From positions 1,488,001 to 1,552,000 of the forward strand of contig OZ257140.1 in NCBI GenBank assembly GCA_965279165.1: a stretch of 64,000 bases of DNA. The letters are read 5' to 3'. The first letter of the stretch is position 1. Each line of letters opens with the position of its first letter. Made by a program: the position numbers and the translations under genes. This DNA is from JBAYIE01 sp965279165. Its GTDB lineage: Bacteria > Bacteroidota > Bacteroidia > UKL13-3. Below, piece by piece: positions 18,401 to 26,346 of this stretch. The notes under the pieces were generated by a model that saw only the letters and a list, made by a program, of their open reading frames with translations, was not told where the DNA came from and did not search any database.

Positions 18401-19422
18401 GATTATTAAAAGATCCTTTCAACTATAACAATCCTAACTTCATGCCGGCACAAGGATCAAGTGCACTTACCGGTTCTGCATTTACTGCACCACGTGTTTC
18501 TGATCCTTATTTTAACCAAACGCCTTTCAGAGGTGCAATGGGTGGAAATCCGGATAGCAACTGGACAGATTGCTGGACAAGATTTAATCCGCAAACAGAA
18601 GGTTATACTTCTTCACCGGTAAATTATCCATCTGCACTTGCCGAATTTAATGCGGCAACACCTGTAGGTCGTTCGGTTACTTTTACCAATAACTCTTCCA
18701 ATGGAAATAATTACTTATGGGATTTTGGTGTTGCCAGTTCAACAACCGATACTTCTGTTGAAGCCAATCCAACATTTGTTTACCCTACCAATGGTACATT
18801 TACTGTAACCTTATTGGTTAAGAGTCCATGTGGTTCTTCGATGCAATCGAAAACAGTTACCATCAATGATGTGTCCTCTAAACCAGTTGCAAACTTTACC
18901 TATGTGCAGAACACAACAACCGGTTCACGTGAGTTTACCTTTACCAATACAACTGATGAAAAAGGATTTCCAACTACTTATATGTGGGATTTCGGTGTAA
19001 CATCTGCAAACGACGATACTACCAGTGTTAAAAATCCGGTTTATACCTTCCCTGCAAGCGGAACCTATAATGTGAGATTAATTGCAATCGGTCAGGTAGG
19101 AACAGATACCATCACCAAAACCATCACGGTTATACCAACTGCGGTAAATGAAGCGAACTTTGAAGTGCGCAATTTTAGAGTGTATCCAAATCCAACCGAT
19201 AATTACGTAAATGTTTCTTTCAACTTGAAACAAACCCAATTGGTTAACGTAATGGTTACCGATATTAGCGGACGTATTGTAACAACTATTCCTGCAAGTA
19301 CCTACACAGAAGGAGCTAACGACTTAGTTATCGATACACAACATTTAGGAAATGGAATGTATTTTGTAACCATAGCAGGAAATGATTTCAACAAATCAAC
19401 CCGCTTGGTTATTTCAAAGTAA
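15418..19422 (+). CDS. T9SS-secreted protein with two duplicated beta-helix-like modules and PKD domains
   Basis: The 1334-residue protein has a signal peptide (1-23, cut after AQA). It contains two near-identical modules (about 32-450 and 634-1051), each running from GEIT/GDITSNT through VYVKNATLTIQPGTII, GDWGGIVILGQ, DCSTCPG and DDGFEWFGGNVDAKY, i.e. a right-handed beta-helix-like fold. Between them are an Ig-like segment and a PKD domain (WNFGDGGT). Two more PKD-like domains (YLWDFG, YMWDFG) follow module 2. The last about 80 residues are a type A T9SS sorting domain (VYPNPTDNYVNVSF to ISK). It is exported by T9SS and anchored or released at the surface. It sits behind a TonB receptor and shares its operator, so it may capture that receptor's substrate. 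Function is unknown. ATG 15427 is an alternative start. Confidence 0.85.
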   Translation: MQNMKKIIYLIAVVLTTVITAQAQKTRTVSAGEITSNTTWFSDTTYILDGYVYVKNATLTIQPGTIIRGGDPAKKSTLIITRTGKLEAKGTATQPIVFTSGKAAGSRAPGDWGGIVILGQGIINRPTDCSTCPGTAVATTLPGIQNAIEGDLDNANGDGLYGGTDNSHSSGNLSYIRIEYGGVVITPGNEINGLTMGAVGKGTSIHHVQVTQANDDGFEWFGGNVDAKYLVSNRNIDDDLDVDFGFSGKVQYAIVLRDSSWYDIGSGPTTNGFESDNDASGTEAMPFTDPTFSNVTVVGPLANGTSLSSSTSFQNGARIRRNSSTSLFNSIIMGWPAGLFIDGTRSGQKFTNDSLMFNNNIMAGNLTNINASTANASTVRTKIMANGTDTFVSASGILKDPFNYNNPNFMPANASSALAGAAYTANRISDAFFTQGTFRGAVGSNDWTKCWCSFNPQNNNYEVGPINRGFAYDAGKDSTICSGKSLVIGQSLTGALKAEWSPATGLSSTTLARPTANPTVTTKYFVTVTDTVTGCSVMDSILVSVNQTPVANFTSVNGANGLVTFTNTSTNATANSWNFGDGGTSTTTSPTHTYTSNGTYNVSLVASNGTCTNTINKLITIDGINSPTRALAGDITSNTILYRDTIYTMNGYVYVKNATLTVQSGTIIKGGANKGTLIITRTGKIEANGTKNQPIVFTSGKASGTRAPGDWGGIVILGQAVINRPTDCSTCPGTAVATSLPGIQNAVEGDLDNANGDGLYGGNDNNHNSGTLTYVRIEYGGIVITPGNEINGLTMGGVGKGTTIHHVQVTQANDDGFEWFGGNVDAKYIISNRNIDDDLDVDFGYVGKVQYAIVLRDSSWYDIGSGPTTNGFESDNDASGSEAMPYTDPTFSNVTVVGPLANGTSLSSSTSFQNGARIRRNSSTSLFNSIIMGWPAGLYIDGARSGAKFTNDSMMFNNNIMAGNLTNINASTANAAAVRTKIMANGCDTFASANGLLKDPFNYNNPNFMPAQGSSALTGSAFTAPRVSDPYFNQTPFRGAMGGNPDSNWTDCWTRFNPQTEGYTSSPVNYPSALAEFNAATPVGRSVTFTNNSSNGNNYLWDFGVASSTTDTSVEANPTFVYPTNGTFTVTLLVKSPCGSSMQSKTVTINDVSSKPVANFTYVQNTTTGSREFTFTNTTDEKGFPTTYMWDFGVTSANDDTTSVKNPVYTFPASGTYNVRLIAIGQVGTDTITKTITVIPTAVNEANFEVRNFRVYPNPTDNYVNVSFNLKQTQLVNVMVTDISGRIVTTIPASTYTEGANDLVIDTQHLGNGMYFVTIAGNDFNKSTRLVISK

Positions 19423-19441
19423 CAAACTAACTTAATAATTT

Positions 19442-19477
19442 AAAAGCCCTGCAGCGTAAATGTTGCAGGGCTTTTTT
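19442..19477 (+). terminator. Intrinsic terminator of the T9SS beta-helix gene
   Basis: AAAAGCCCTGCA pairs with TGCAGGGCTTTT across a 10-base loop, followed by T-rich sequence, 20 bases after the stop codon. The stem is strong for this genome. Confidence 0.9.
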
Positions 19478-19492
19478 AATGCCTTAGGAAAA

Positions 19493-19608
19493 CGTTATTA
19501 GGTAAGTAGTAATTGTGTAATTAGTTCCGCGTCGCTAACCAATTAAGAATCGTTATTGGGTAAATAATAATTGTGTAATAAATTCAACGTCGCTGTAAAA
19601 AATTAATT
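19493..19608. repeat. Two imperfect tandem copies of a 58-bp unit
   Basis: The segments beginning CGTTATTAGGTAAGTAGTAA (19493) and CGTTATTGGGTAAATAATAA (19551) share most positions, including AATTGTGTAAT and GTCGCT. They lie between the terminator and the convergent purQ. No coding function is evident. Confidence 0.65.
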
Positions 19609-19682
19609 GTTTGGTAATTGGCTATGTCACGAACCTATAAAACAAAATTTCACCATACCAAGCACCAAGCACTTTGCACAAA

Positions 19683-20378
19683 TTACTTTTCTCTCACCAA
19701 CCCAAGCAAACTCTCAAAAATAACTTTGCCATCTGTATTGTACAATTCAGCATCCACAACCCTTTCCGGATGCGGCATCATGCCAAATACATTTCTTCCT
19801 TTGTTGCAAATTCCTGCAATGTTTTCCAACGCGCCATTTGGATTGGCATCAGCCGTAATATTTCCTTCAGCATCGCAATAAGAAAACAATATCTGGTCGT
19901 TCTTTTTTAATTCCGTTAGTGTGGTATCATCACAATAAAAACGGCCTTCGCCATGGGCTACCGGAATTTTAAGCGCTTTGTTTGTATCCACAAATTGGGT
20001 TACCAAGGAATTAGTAGTTGCTGCTTTGATGTAAACATTTTTGCAATTAAATTTTTGGTTGTCGTTATGCAATAATGCACCGGGTAATAAATGCGATTCG
20101 CATAAAATTTGAAATCCATTGCATACACCAAATACCAATCCGCCTTTGTTGGCAAATTCGATTACATTTTGCATGATTGGCGAGTAACGTGCGATTGCAC
20201 CACTGCGTAAATAATCGCCATAACTAAATCCACCGGGAAGGAAAATTAAATCGCAGCCTTGTAAATCGTGTTCTTTATGAAACAACTCTACCGTTTCACA
20301 ACCAAAAACATTTTGGAATGCATACACTGCATCTTTATCACAATTAGAACCCGGAAAAATGACGATACCTACTTTCAT
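19683..20378 (-). CDS. purQ: Phosphoribosylformylglycinamidine synthase subunit PurQ
   Basis: The 231-residue protein is the glutaminase subunit that feeds ammonia to PurL. It has the class I amidotransferase nucleophile motif GVCNGFQIL (the Cys is in the middle), the start VGIVIFPGSNCD, the FLPGGFSYGDYLRSG block, and the C-terminal MMPHPERVVD with the catalytic His-x-Glu. The frame is open 56 codons further upstream, but that extension runs into an inverted-repeat element. ATG 20378 fits the family start exactly. purS is about 19 kb away, so the purine genes are scattered. Confidence 0.94.
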   Translation of the reverse strand: MKVGIVIFPGSNCDKDAVYAFQNVFGCETVELFHKEHDLQGCDLIFLPGGFSYGDYLRSGAIARYSPIMQNVIEFANKGGLVFGVCNGFQILCESHLLPGALLHNDNQKFNCKNVYIKAATTNSLVTQFVDTNKALKIPVAHGEGRFYCDDTTLTELKKNDQILFSYCDAEGNITADANPNGALENIAGICNKGRNVFGMMPHPERVVDAELYNTDGKVIFESLLGLVREK

Positions 20379-20707
20379 ATAGAAATTATTACCCGCCAAA
20401 GGTAAGCAGTGTTTTTGAAGTTGTGAAATTTGAATGAAATTATATGATTTTGTTGCCTTAGAACCGTTTAACCCAGATAAGGCAGTAGAAATTCTATTAC
20501 GACACAAAATACCAATAAAACCTGATGCTTTGCAACTTTTGCTCATTCACCATAATGGTTACTATGCCTCACTCGCAAAAGTTCAGGTTTTATTGGTCTT
20601 TTGCGTCTCATAACGAATCCTACTGCATCATCTGGGTTTATAGACAACACTTTTGAGAACGGATAATTCGGGCAAGTAAAAGTCTATACACACCAAAGTA
20701 TTGATTT
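20379..20707. other. Gap between purQ and the toxin gene, mostly an inverted-repeat element
   Basis: The 329-bp gap holds no credible gene. About half of it is the imperfect inverted repeat listed at 20467-20640; I see nothing else definite in it. Confidence 0.7.
20467..20640. mobile_element. Long imperfect inverted repeat, MITE-like
   Basis: The left arm (about 20467-20552) and the right arm (about 20573-20640, read in reverse) share AACCCAGATnAnGCAGTAG (17 of 19), then a diverged 29-bp part, then ACCAATAAAACCTGA (15 of 15), and ACTTTTGC at the inner end. The left arm has about 9 extra bases near its inner end. The total is about 174 bp with no coding capacity. A non-autonomous element or a transposon scar is the likely explanation; no transposase is in the window and target-site duplications were not found by eye. 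Confidence 0.55.
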
Positions 20708-21121
20708 TTAGTGGGAAATTGCTATAAAGGTCTCCGGAGTAACTACTTTTATGGTTGCTTTTTTATAGTCTTTTATATTTCTGGTAATAATGGTTGTCAA
20801 ATTGTTTTCCATTGCACAACAATATTGTATTGCATCTTCAAAGTCATTGAAATCAGAGGCGATTGCCAAATCAATCGTCTTGCTATTTACAGGTAACACA
20901 TTAACTATGGTTTTCAATTTCCCAATTATTTGTCGAGAATGTGTTGTTGCATATTGGGATCGTAACACATAGTCTATGTTAGCAAACGAGAGAGATGAAA
21001 CATAAATTTTAATTTTACCGTTATCGGCAAGAGAAAACAGAATTTCGGCAGTCTTATTAAAGGGTTGTCGGTCTGATAACAAATCAATGCAGATGTCGGT
21101 GTCAACAAATACTTTGGTCAT
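20708..21121 (-). CDS. PIN-domain toxin (VapC-like)
   Basis: The 137-residue protein begins VFVDTDICIDLLSDRQPF, the first acidic strand of a PIN nuclease (Asp 7 and Asp 12). The later SDFNDFEDAIQY (near 109-120) holds the central acidic residues, and TIITRNIKDYKK is the last conserved block. PIN toxins cut RNA, often tRNA, when freed from the antitoxin. The start abuts the stop of the upstream antitoxin gene (21122), giving coupled translation. The type fits the PIN-DUF6364 pairs of Bacteroidota. Confidence 0.85.
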   Translation of the reverse strand: MTKVFVDTDICIDLLSDRQPFNKTAEILFSLADNGKIKIYVSSLSFANIDYVLRSQYATTHSRQIIGKLKTIVNVLPVNSKTIDLAIASDFNDFEDAIQYCCAMENNLTTIITRNIKDYKKATIKVVTPETFIAISH

Positions 21122-21367
21122 TTATTTTCCGTATTTGTTTAGCAAATGTTTTTTGTAATCCTTTTTGTGATCAAAATTTTTAGGCAGATCAATTACCCCC
21201 GATATACTTTTTACCAAAGGCGTTATTTCCTGTGAGTTTTCCGGTTCAACAAGTAAACCAAGGTAAGATTCTATTAATTGTGAAAGACTAGTATTCTCTT
21301 TTTTAGCATAGGTCTTTGCCTTTTCAATTACAGTATGGCTTAGCTTTAGAGTTAATTTAGTATCCAT
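21122..21367 (-). CDS. DUF6364-like antitoxin
   Basis: The 81-residue protein starts MDTKLTLKLSHTVIEKAK, a ribbon-helix-helix-like N-terminus (strand, then helices KAKTYAKKENTSLSQLIESYL), with a lysine-rich tail (DHKKDYKKHLLNKYGK) that probably wraps the toxin. It lies directly upstream of the PIN toxin in one operon. A promoter with two TACGTA palindromes immediately upstream suggests autoregulation. Confidence 0.82.
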   Translation of the reverse strand: MDTKLTLKLSHTVIEKAKTYAKKENTSLSQLIESYLGLLVEPENSQEITPLVKSISGVIDLPKNFDHKKDYKKHLLNKYGK

Positions 21368-21380
21368 GGATTAATTGTTA

Positions 21381-21417
21381 TACGTACAAAAATAACGCAT
21401 TAATACGTAATAAGCAA
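21381..21417 (-). promoter_or_regulatory. Toxin-antitoxin promoter with paired TACGTA sites
   Basis: On the minus strand TTG (21417-21415), a 20-base spacer and TATTTTTG (21394-21387) match the phylum promoter fully. TACGTA palindromes occur at 21404-21409 (inside the spacer) and 21381-21386 (just after the -7 box), 23 bp apart. They would let an RHH antitoxin block polymerase. The antitoxin ATG is at 21367. Confidence 0.65.
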
Positions 21418-21495
21418 TTTAGATTCTGTAATTCACCAAATGACTTTTAATTACAAATGACTTCTGACCAATGCCTAATGACTTCCGTCCAATGA

Positions 21496-23421
21496 CTATT
21501 GCCCAATCAACGACGGCGCAACAATCAACGCACGAATGGCATTGACAATACCGGTTTTATCATACCCGCATTCGGTATACAATTCAGGTTGTTCGCCATG
21601 TTCCACTATTGCATCCGGCATTCCAAGCATTTGTACATCGGCTGCATATTGGTGTTTGGCCATAAATTCAACTACTGCACTTCCAAAACCGCCAACAATG
21701 GTTCCATCTTCTATGGTTAGTATTTTTTTGTATTTGCCGAATACCTCATGCAACATTTCTTCGTCAATCGGTTTCACAAAGCGCATATCGTAATGTGCGG
21801 GTTCAATTCCTTCGGTTTGTAACATCGATATTGCTTCGGCAGCAATATTACCAATATGACCAATGGTTAAAACGGCTAATTCTTCCCCATCATGTAATTT
21901 GCGGCCTTTACCAATAGGCAATTCTTGAAAAGGTTTTTTCCAATTTGGCATCACCCCATTACCTCTTGGATAACGAATAGAAAACGGACCCGCGTTTTTC
22001 TTCAGGGAAGCGGTATACATTAGGTTTCTTAACTCCTCTTCGTTCATAGGAGCGCTTACTACCATATTTGGAATACAACGCATAAATGGAATATCCAGAG
22101 CACCATGGTGGGTTGGACCATCGGCACCGGCTAAACCTGCTCTATCCATGCACAATACCACATGTAAGTTTTGAATAGCAACATCGTGCACTACCTGGTC
22201 GTAGGCACGTTGCATAAACGACGAATAAATATTGCAAAATGGGATTAGTCCTTGAGTAGCCATGCCTGCACTAAAAGTTACCGCATGTTGTTCGGCAATT
22301 CCAACATCAAATGAACGCTTCGGAAAAGCCTTCATCATAATATTCATGGAGGATCCGGAAGGCATTGCAGGAGTTACTCCAATAATTGCTTCATTTAATT
22401 CAGCAAGTTCAACCAAGGTATTACCAAAAACATCTTGGTATTTAGGTGCCTGTGGTTTGTCGGGAACCGATTTAAATATTTCGCCTGTAACCTTATCAAA
22501 CAAACCAGGGGCATGCCATTTGGTTTGGTCTTTTTCGGCCGGGGCATACCCTTTTCCTTTTACAGTAATGGTATGCAATAATTTTGGACCTGGAATCTTT
22601 TTAAGGTCGTTTAATACTTTGATTAAATGGTTTACATCATGTCCGTCAATCGGTCCGAAATATCGGAATCGCAAACTCTCAAACATATTGCTATCCTTCA
22701 GCAAACCACTTTTCATGGTATCCATTACCTTACCTAAAATTTCCTGGGAAACATGACCAATTTTATGCAATTTATCAAGCGCCTTCCACACATCATCTTT
22801 AAATTTATTGTAAGTAGGTGATGTGGTAATATCCGTTAAATATTCTTTTAAGGCACCAACATTTGGGTCGATGCTCATGCAATTATCGTTCAGAATTACG
22901 ATTAGATTTGAATCTTCTACACCTGCATGGTTCATGCCTTCAAAAGCAAGTCCGGCTGTCATAGCACCATCGCCAATAACTGCAATATGTTGGCGGTCGG
23001 TTTCTCCTTTTAGTCGGGAGGCAACTGCCATTCCCAAGGCAGCAGAAATAGAGGTGGATGAATGACCAACCCCAAATGTATCGTATTCGCTTTCGCTGCG
23101 TTTTGGAAAACCGGATAATCCTTTGTACACCCTATTGGTATGAAAACGGTCTCTTCTACCGGTTAATATTTTATGTCCGTATGCCTGATGCCCTACATCC
23201 CAAACCAATTGGTCGTAAGGGGTATTAAATACGTAATGCAAGGCAACAGTTAATTCAACCACACCCAAACTGGCACCAAAATGCCCGCCATAAACCGAAA
23301 CCATGTCAATAATATATTGTCGAAGTTCTTTAGAAACATCAGCCATATCCTCTTCTCTCAGTTTTCTGAGGTCTGCGGGATAGTTAATATTGCTTAATAA
23401 TGGTCCTGGGTTAATTTCCAT
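21496..23421 (-). CDS. dxs: 1-deoxy-D-xylulose-5-phosphate synthase
   Basis: The 641-residue protein condenses pyruvate and glyceraldehyde 3-phosphate with thiamine diphosphate, the first step of the MEP isoprenoid pathway. Visible motifs are DVGHQAYGHKILTGRRD, the TPP-binding GDGAMTAGLAFEGMNHAG with downstream LNDNCMSI, and the transketolase block AGLAGADGPTHHGALDI. The C-terminal domain (IGHIGNIAAEA, EDGTIVGGFGSAV) is complete. Length and start agree with the family. Confidence 0.95.
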   Translation of the reverse strand: MEINPGPLLSNINYPADLRKLREEDMADVSKELRQYIIDMVSVYGGHFGASLGVVELTVALHYVFNTPYDQLVWDVGHQAYGHKILTGRRDRFHTNRVYKGLSGFPKRSESEYDTFGVGHSSTSISAALGMAVASRLKGETDRQHIAVIGDGAMTAGLAFEGMNHAGVEDSNLIVILNDNCMSIDPNVGALKEYLTDITTSPTYNKFKDDVWKALDKLHKIGHVSQEILGKVMDTMKSGLLKDSNMFESLRFRYFGPIDGHDVNHLIKVLNDLKKIPGPKLLHTITVKGKGYAPAEKDQTKWHAPGLFDKVTGEIFKSVPDKPQAPKYQDVFGNTLVELAELNEAIIGVTPAMPSGSSMNIMMKAFPKRSFDVGIAEQHAVTFSAGMATQGLIPFCNIYSSFMQRAYDQVVHDVAIQNLHVVLCMDRAGLAGADGPTHHGALDIPFMRCIPNMVVSAPMNEEELRNLMYTASLKKNAGPFSIRYPRGNGVMPNWKKPFQELPIGKGRKLHDGEELAVLTIGHIGNIAAEAISMLQTEGIEPAHYDMRFVKPIDEEMLHEVFGKYKKILTIEDGTIVGGFGSAVVEFMAKHQYAADVQMLGMPDAIVEHGEQPELYTECGYDKTGIVNAIRALIVAPSLIGQ

Positions 23422-23577
23422 AATCTTGTAAACGAAACCGTGGTATAAATGTTTTAACCTTCAACTTTGGGTATTGGTTAAACTGTTTTGCGGTGGTAAA
23501 AATAAGGTTTTGCAGGAAACAAAAAATGGAAAATCCCATGCAGTTTTATGCTTGACAAAAGAAAATGGTGAAAGATG

Positions 23578-24387
23578 CTACAGTCGGGCTTCAGTGGTCA
23601 TCAAATCTTCCCTTGGTGGAATACTCAAAACCGGTATTGGAGAATGATTTACCATTTGTTGTGCATATTTACCCAGGAAAAACGATCCCATTTGTAATTC
23701 CTGTTCTGTCATGATGATGATCAAATCAGCATTGATTTCTTTGGCATAATCAATGGTATTGTTGGTTACATTTCCACCCAATCGCTTATCAATTATGGCT
23801 TCAACTCCTGAATCCTTAATTGCAGTAGCAGCCTGACGGATATACGAATTGATTTTGTATTCGGCATCCTTGTCTTTATCTCCTGAAACACCAAAAACAT
23901 GTACAACCGACTTAAACTTTTTTGCTATACTAATAACTGCCGGAACTTTCTGACGCGATTCGAAAGAAGTATCAATTGGTAACACTATTTTTTTAAATTG
24001 GTTGATGCTGGATTCTTCCTTCATGGTTAAAACCGGCATGGAGGCTTGGGTAACTACTTTATAAGCATTACTACCCATCCAAAACTCCTGAAAACCGGTA
24101 ACACCGTGGGTTCCAATTACAATTAATTCGCAGTCGGTTTCCTTTGCAGCATGAATTATTTCTTTATGCACCGTACCGGATTTATGCATATAATGGTAGT
24201 CTATGCCTTCCGAAATCTGATCCAATTGGCTTCGAAGAGCCGACTCAGTAACTCCTTTTTCATCAATATGAACAGTTTCCAAGTGCGATTGAAATGTTTT
24301 TGCAAAAAGAATGGCAGCTTTGAAAGCTACGATGGATTGTGGAGACCCGTCTACCGGTACAAGTATCCTTTGGAATGTAAAGTTCAT
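23578..24387 (-). CDS. Tandem-domain universal stress protein
   Basis: The 269-residue protein has two UspA domains (about 1-145 and 146-260). The first ends in GTHGVTGFQEFWMGS, which fits the ATP-binding G-x2-G-x9-G-S/T signature. The second has only MGSFFLGKYAQQMV in that place and lacks the first glycines, so probably only one domain binds nucleotide. Usp proteins are cytoplasmic stress-survival factors. A promoter-like TTG-N19-TATATTTA lies 31-60 bases upstream. Confidence 0.88.
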   Translation of the reverse strand: MNFTFQRILVPVDGSPQSIVAFKAAILFAKTFQSHLETVHIDEKGVTESALRSQLDQISEGIDYHYMHKSGTVHKEIIHAAKETDCELIVIGTHGVTGFQEFWMGSNAYKVVTQASMPVLTMKEESSINQFKKIVLPIDTSFESRQKVPAVISIAKKFKSVVHVFGVSGDKDKDAEYKINSYIRQAATAIKDSGVEAIIDKRLGGNVTNNTIDYAKEINADLIIIMTEQELQMGSFFLGKYAQQMVNHSPIPVLSIPPREDLMTTEARL

Positions 24388-24417
24388 ATGGCTTAACTTT
24401 AGGTTACAATTTATATA

Positions 24418-24447
24418 TAAATATAGAAATTAAAAATGACCTAGCAA
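24418..24447 (-). promoter_or_regulatory. Possible promoter of the universal stress protein gene
   Basis: On the minus strand TTG (24447-24445), 19 bases, then TATATTTA (24425-24418), which misses only the last base of TAnnTTTG. Confidence 0.35.
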
Positions 24448-24457
24448 TATTTTTCTA

Positions 24458-25240
24458 TTATCCGCCTTTGAACTGTGGTTTCCTCTTTTCATTAAAAGCC
24501 TCTACACCTTCCTTATAATCAGCACTTCTGCCTGCAATTTCCTGACAATACGCTTCATATTCCAACATATCATCCAGGTTACTATGAAACGATTTATTCA
24601 GCATTTTTTTCATCAAAGCAATAGCTTTTGTTGGCGAATTCGAATAATATGCTGCCACTTTATTGGTTTCTTCATCCAGATTTTCATGTTTTACAACCCG
24701 GTTTATCATTCCCCATTCGTATGCTTGCGAAGCCGACACTTTTGTACCCATGGTACTCATTTCAAATGCCCGGTTTGAACCTACCAATCGGGGTAAAAAA
24801 TAAGATGAGCCCGAATCCAGCACCAATCCTACGTTTACAAATACTTCGATTAATGTTGCTTGTTCGGATGCCACCACAAAATCGCAAGCCAAAACCAACG
24901 AACAGCCGGCACCGGCTGCCACCCCGTTTAATCGACAAATTACCGGAATAGGTAAATTTCTCAATGCACGAATCATTGGATTGTAACGCTTATACAATGA
25001 ATCGCTTAAAGAACGATTTTGTGAACCTGCAATACTTTTAAGATCCTGACCGGAACAAAAAGCTTTTCCTGCTCCGGTTAAAACCAAAACCCGTATAGAT
25101 TTATCTTTCTCACATTTTTTAAGTGCATCGAGAACGTCGGCACTTTGTTGTTCGTTAAAGGCGTTAAATACATCGGCCCTATTCAAAGTTAAGGTTGCAA
25201 CGCCTTCATTAACTTCAAAAAGAATGGTTTCATAACTCAT
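24458..25240 (-). CDS. Enoyl-CoA hydratase/isomerase, PaaG-like
   Basis: The 260-residue crotonase-fold protein carries the oxyanion-hole block GKAFCSGQDLKSI and the second block NGVAAGAGCSLVLACD. The active-site segment is NVGLVLDSGSSYFLPRLVG, where Asp takes the place used in PaaG (isomerase of ring-epoxyacetyl-CoA) rather than the paired Glu of classical hydratases. The length is normal. No other phenylacetate genes are near, so a different CoA-ester isomerase role is possible. Confidence 0.8.
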   Translation of the reverse strand: MSYETILFEVNEGVATLTLNRADVFNAFNEQQSADVLDALKKCEKDKSIRVLVLTGAGKAFCSGQDLKSIAGSQNRSLSDSLYKRYNPMIRALRNLPIPVICRLNGVAAGAGCSLVLACDFVVASEQATLIEVFVNVGLVLDSGSSYFLPRLVGSNRAFEMSTMGTKVSASQAYEWGMINRVVKHENLDEETNKVAAYYSNSPTKAIALMKKMLNKSFHSNLDDMLEYEAYCQEIAGRSADYKEGVEAFNEKRKPQFKGG

Positions 25241-25327
25241 AATTAAGTCTGTTTTTATTTACGAAAGTACAATTCTGGAGATTTATTTAATCTTTAAGCA
25301 ATATAAATGGTATGAAATAATACTTGT

Positions 25328-25444
25328 TTGGGGGAATTGGGTATTAGGCAGAAGGCATTGGACATTAGGCATTGGTCATTAGGCAGAAGGCATTGGACTT
25401 TCGACTGAACGCTTTGGACATTGGACTTTGGGCAAAAGGCAGAA
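25328..25444. repeat. Low-complexity run of GGCATTGGAC/ATTAGGC words
   Basis: The segment repeats GGCATTGGACATTAGGCA, GGTCATTAGGCAGAAGGCA and TTGGACTTTGGGC with short shifts. Similar CATTGGTC/CCAATGAC words, in either orientation, are seen near 9735, 15289 and 21430-21500, always between genes. Confidence 0.7.
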
Positions 25445-25470
25445 GGAAATAGGCACCCAAAAGCTATTGG

Positions 25471-26079
25471 TTAATAAAGTATAAGCCACATCACAACGGA
25501 TCCTAAAAAATAACCGAAGTAAATTTGTTTTGTATCGTGTGCATTTAATACCAATCGGGCACTTAATACCATTCCCGAAATTCCGATCAGAATAGGCAAA
25601 AAGAAACCTGTTCCCGTTCCATACTTTAAATTAGAAATAATTACAACAGATAGTAATGTGCCGAGTGCAGCTGCATGTAAACTGATCTTCGAGAACTGAT
25701 TTACAATTAATAAAGATACGACCACACTGCTTGCCCCAAGTAAGTATGCATTTAAAATATATGGTGCACCTAATTTTCTAAAAAAATAGAAATTGAAAAG
25801 ATATATGGATGCCGTTATAATTAACGGAATATTACGTTCCGATTTGTCGTGTAAATGTATACTGGCATTGCGACTCAGTAATGAAGAAATGAACACCCAC
25901 AACATTGGAATGAGGCAAGTGGTTCCGGCAATAAACATAAAATAAAACCAAAACACCTTTTGTGAAACCATAAAAGATAAAGAGGGGAAAAGTCCAAACA
26001 TCAACCATAAAGTAAAACTGTTTACCAATGCAGGATGAAATAAAACGGAAATAAAAAGGGCGGATTTTTTAAGCATCAC
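25471..26079 (-). CDS. Polytopic membrane protein, PAP2-related
   Basis: The 202-residue protein has about six membrane helices. SLHAAALGTLL and NAHDTKQIYFGYFLG sit where PAP2 lipid phosphatases carry their second and third catalytic motifs, but the usual SGHxxxxxxF and SRVxxxxHxxxD spacing is degenerate. It may be a non-catalytic or diverged PAP2 homologue. The family call is tentative; the membrane topology is clear. Confidence 0.55.
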   Translation of the reverse strand: MMLKKSALFISVLFHPALVNSFTLWLMFGLFPSLSFMVSQKVFWFYFMFIAGTTCLIPMLWVFISSLLSRNASIHLHDKSERNIPLIITASIYLFNFYFFRKLGAPYILNAYLLGASSVVVSLLIVNQFSKISLHAAALGTLLSVVIISNLKYGTGTGFFLPILIGISGMVLSARLVLNAHDTKQIYFGYFLGSVVMWLILY

Positions 26080-26346
26080 TAAAATATAGAATCGACAATT
26101 ACGGAAAATCTACCCAATTATACACTAGATAAAAAAGGTACTGAAGTGGAATCGCATGCACAATACTTATGCTAATTTCCTATTTATCAATAATATACAA
26201 CTTCGTATGATTACTTTACAAAATCCTTTATGGATGCATTGAAAGGGGTATTTTTTGCCGAATTCGATTCTCCTTTTATAAAAAGGTGCAGTAAAAGAAG
26301 GCATTGGTACATTCTTTACCTTTAGGTATTTTTTACCTTCTATAAA

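Noticed and set aside
20379..20546. Upstream extension of purQ by 56 codons
   Set aside because: The added residues match no PurQ and come from the inverted-repeat element; the ATG at 20378 fits the family.
22262..22756. 164-codon plus-strand frame inside dxs
   Set aside because: It is antisense to a fully conserved enzyme and mirrors its codons; a shadow frame.
26080..26346. Regulatory RNA or riboswitch before the 26347 gene
   Set aside because: The gap is AT-rich with only short self-complementary parts; no known riboswitch core was seen.
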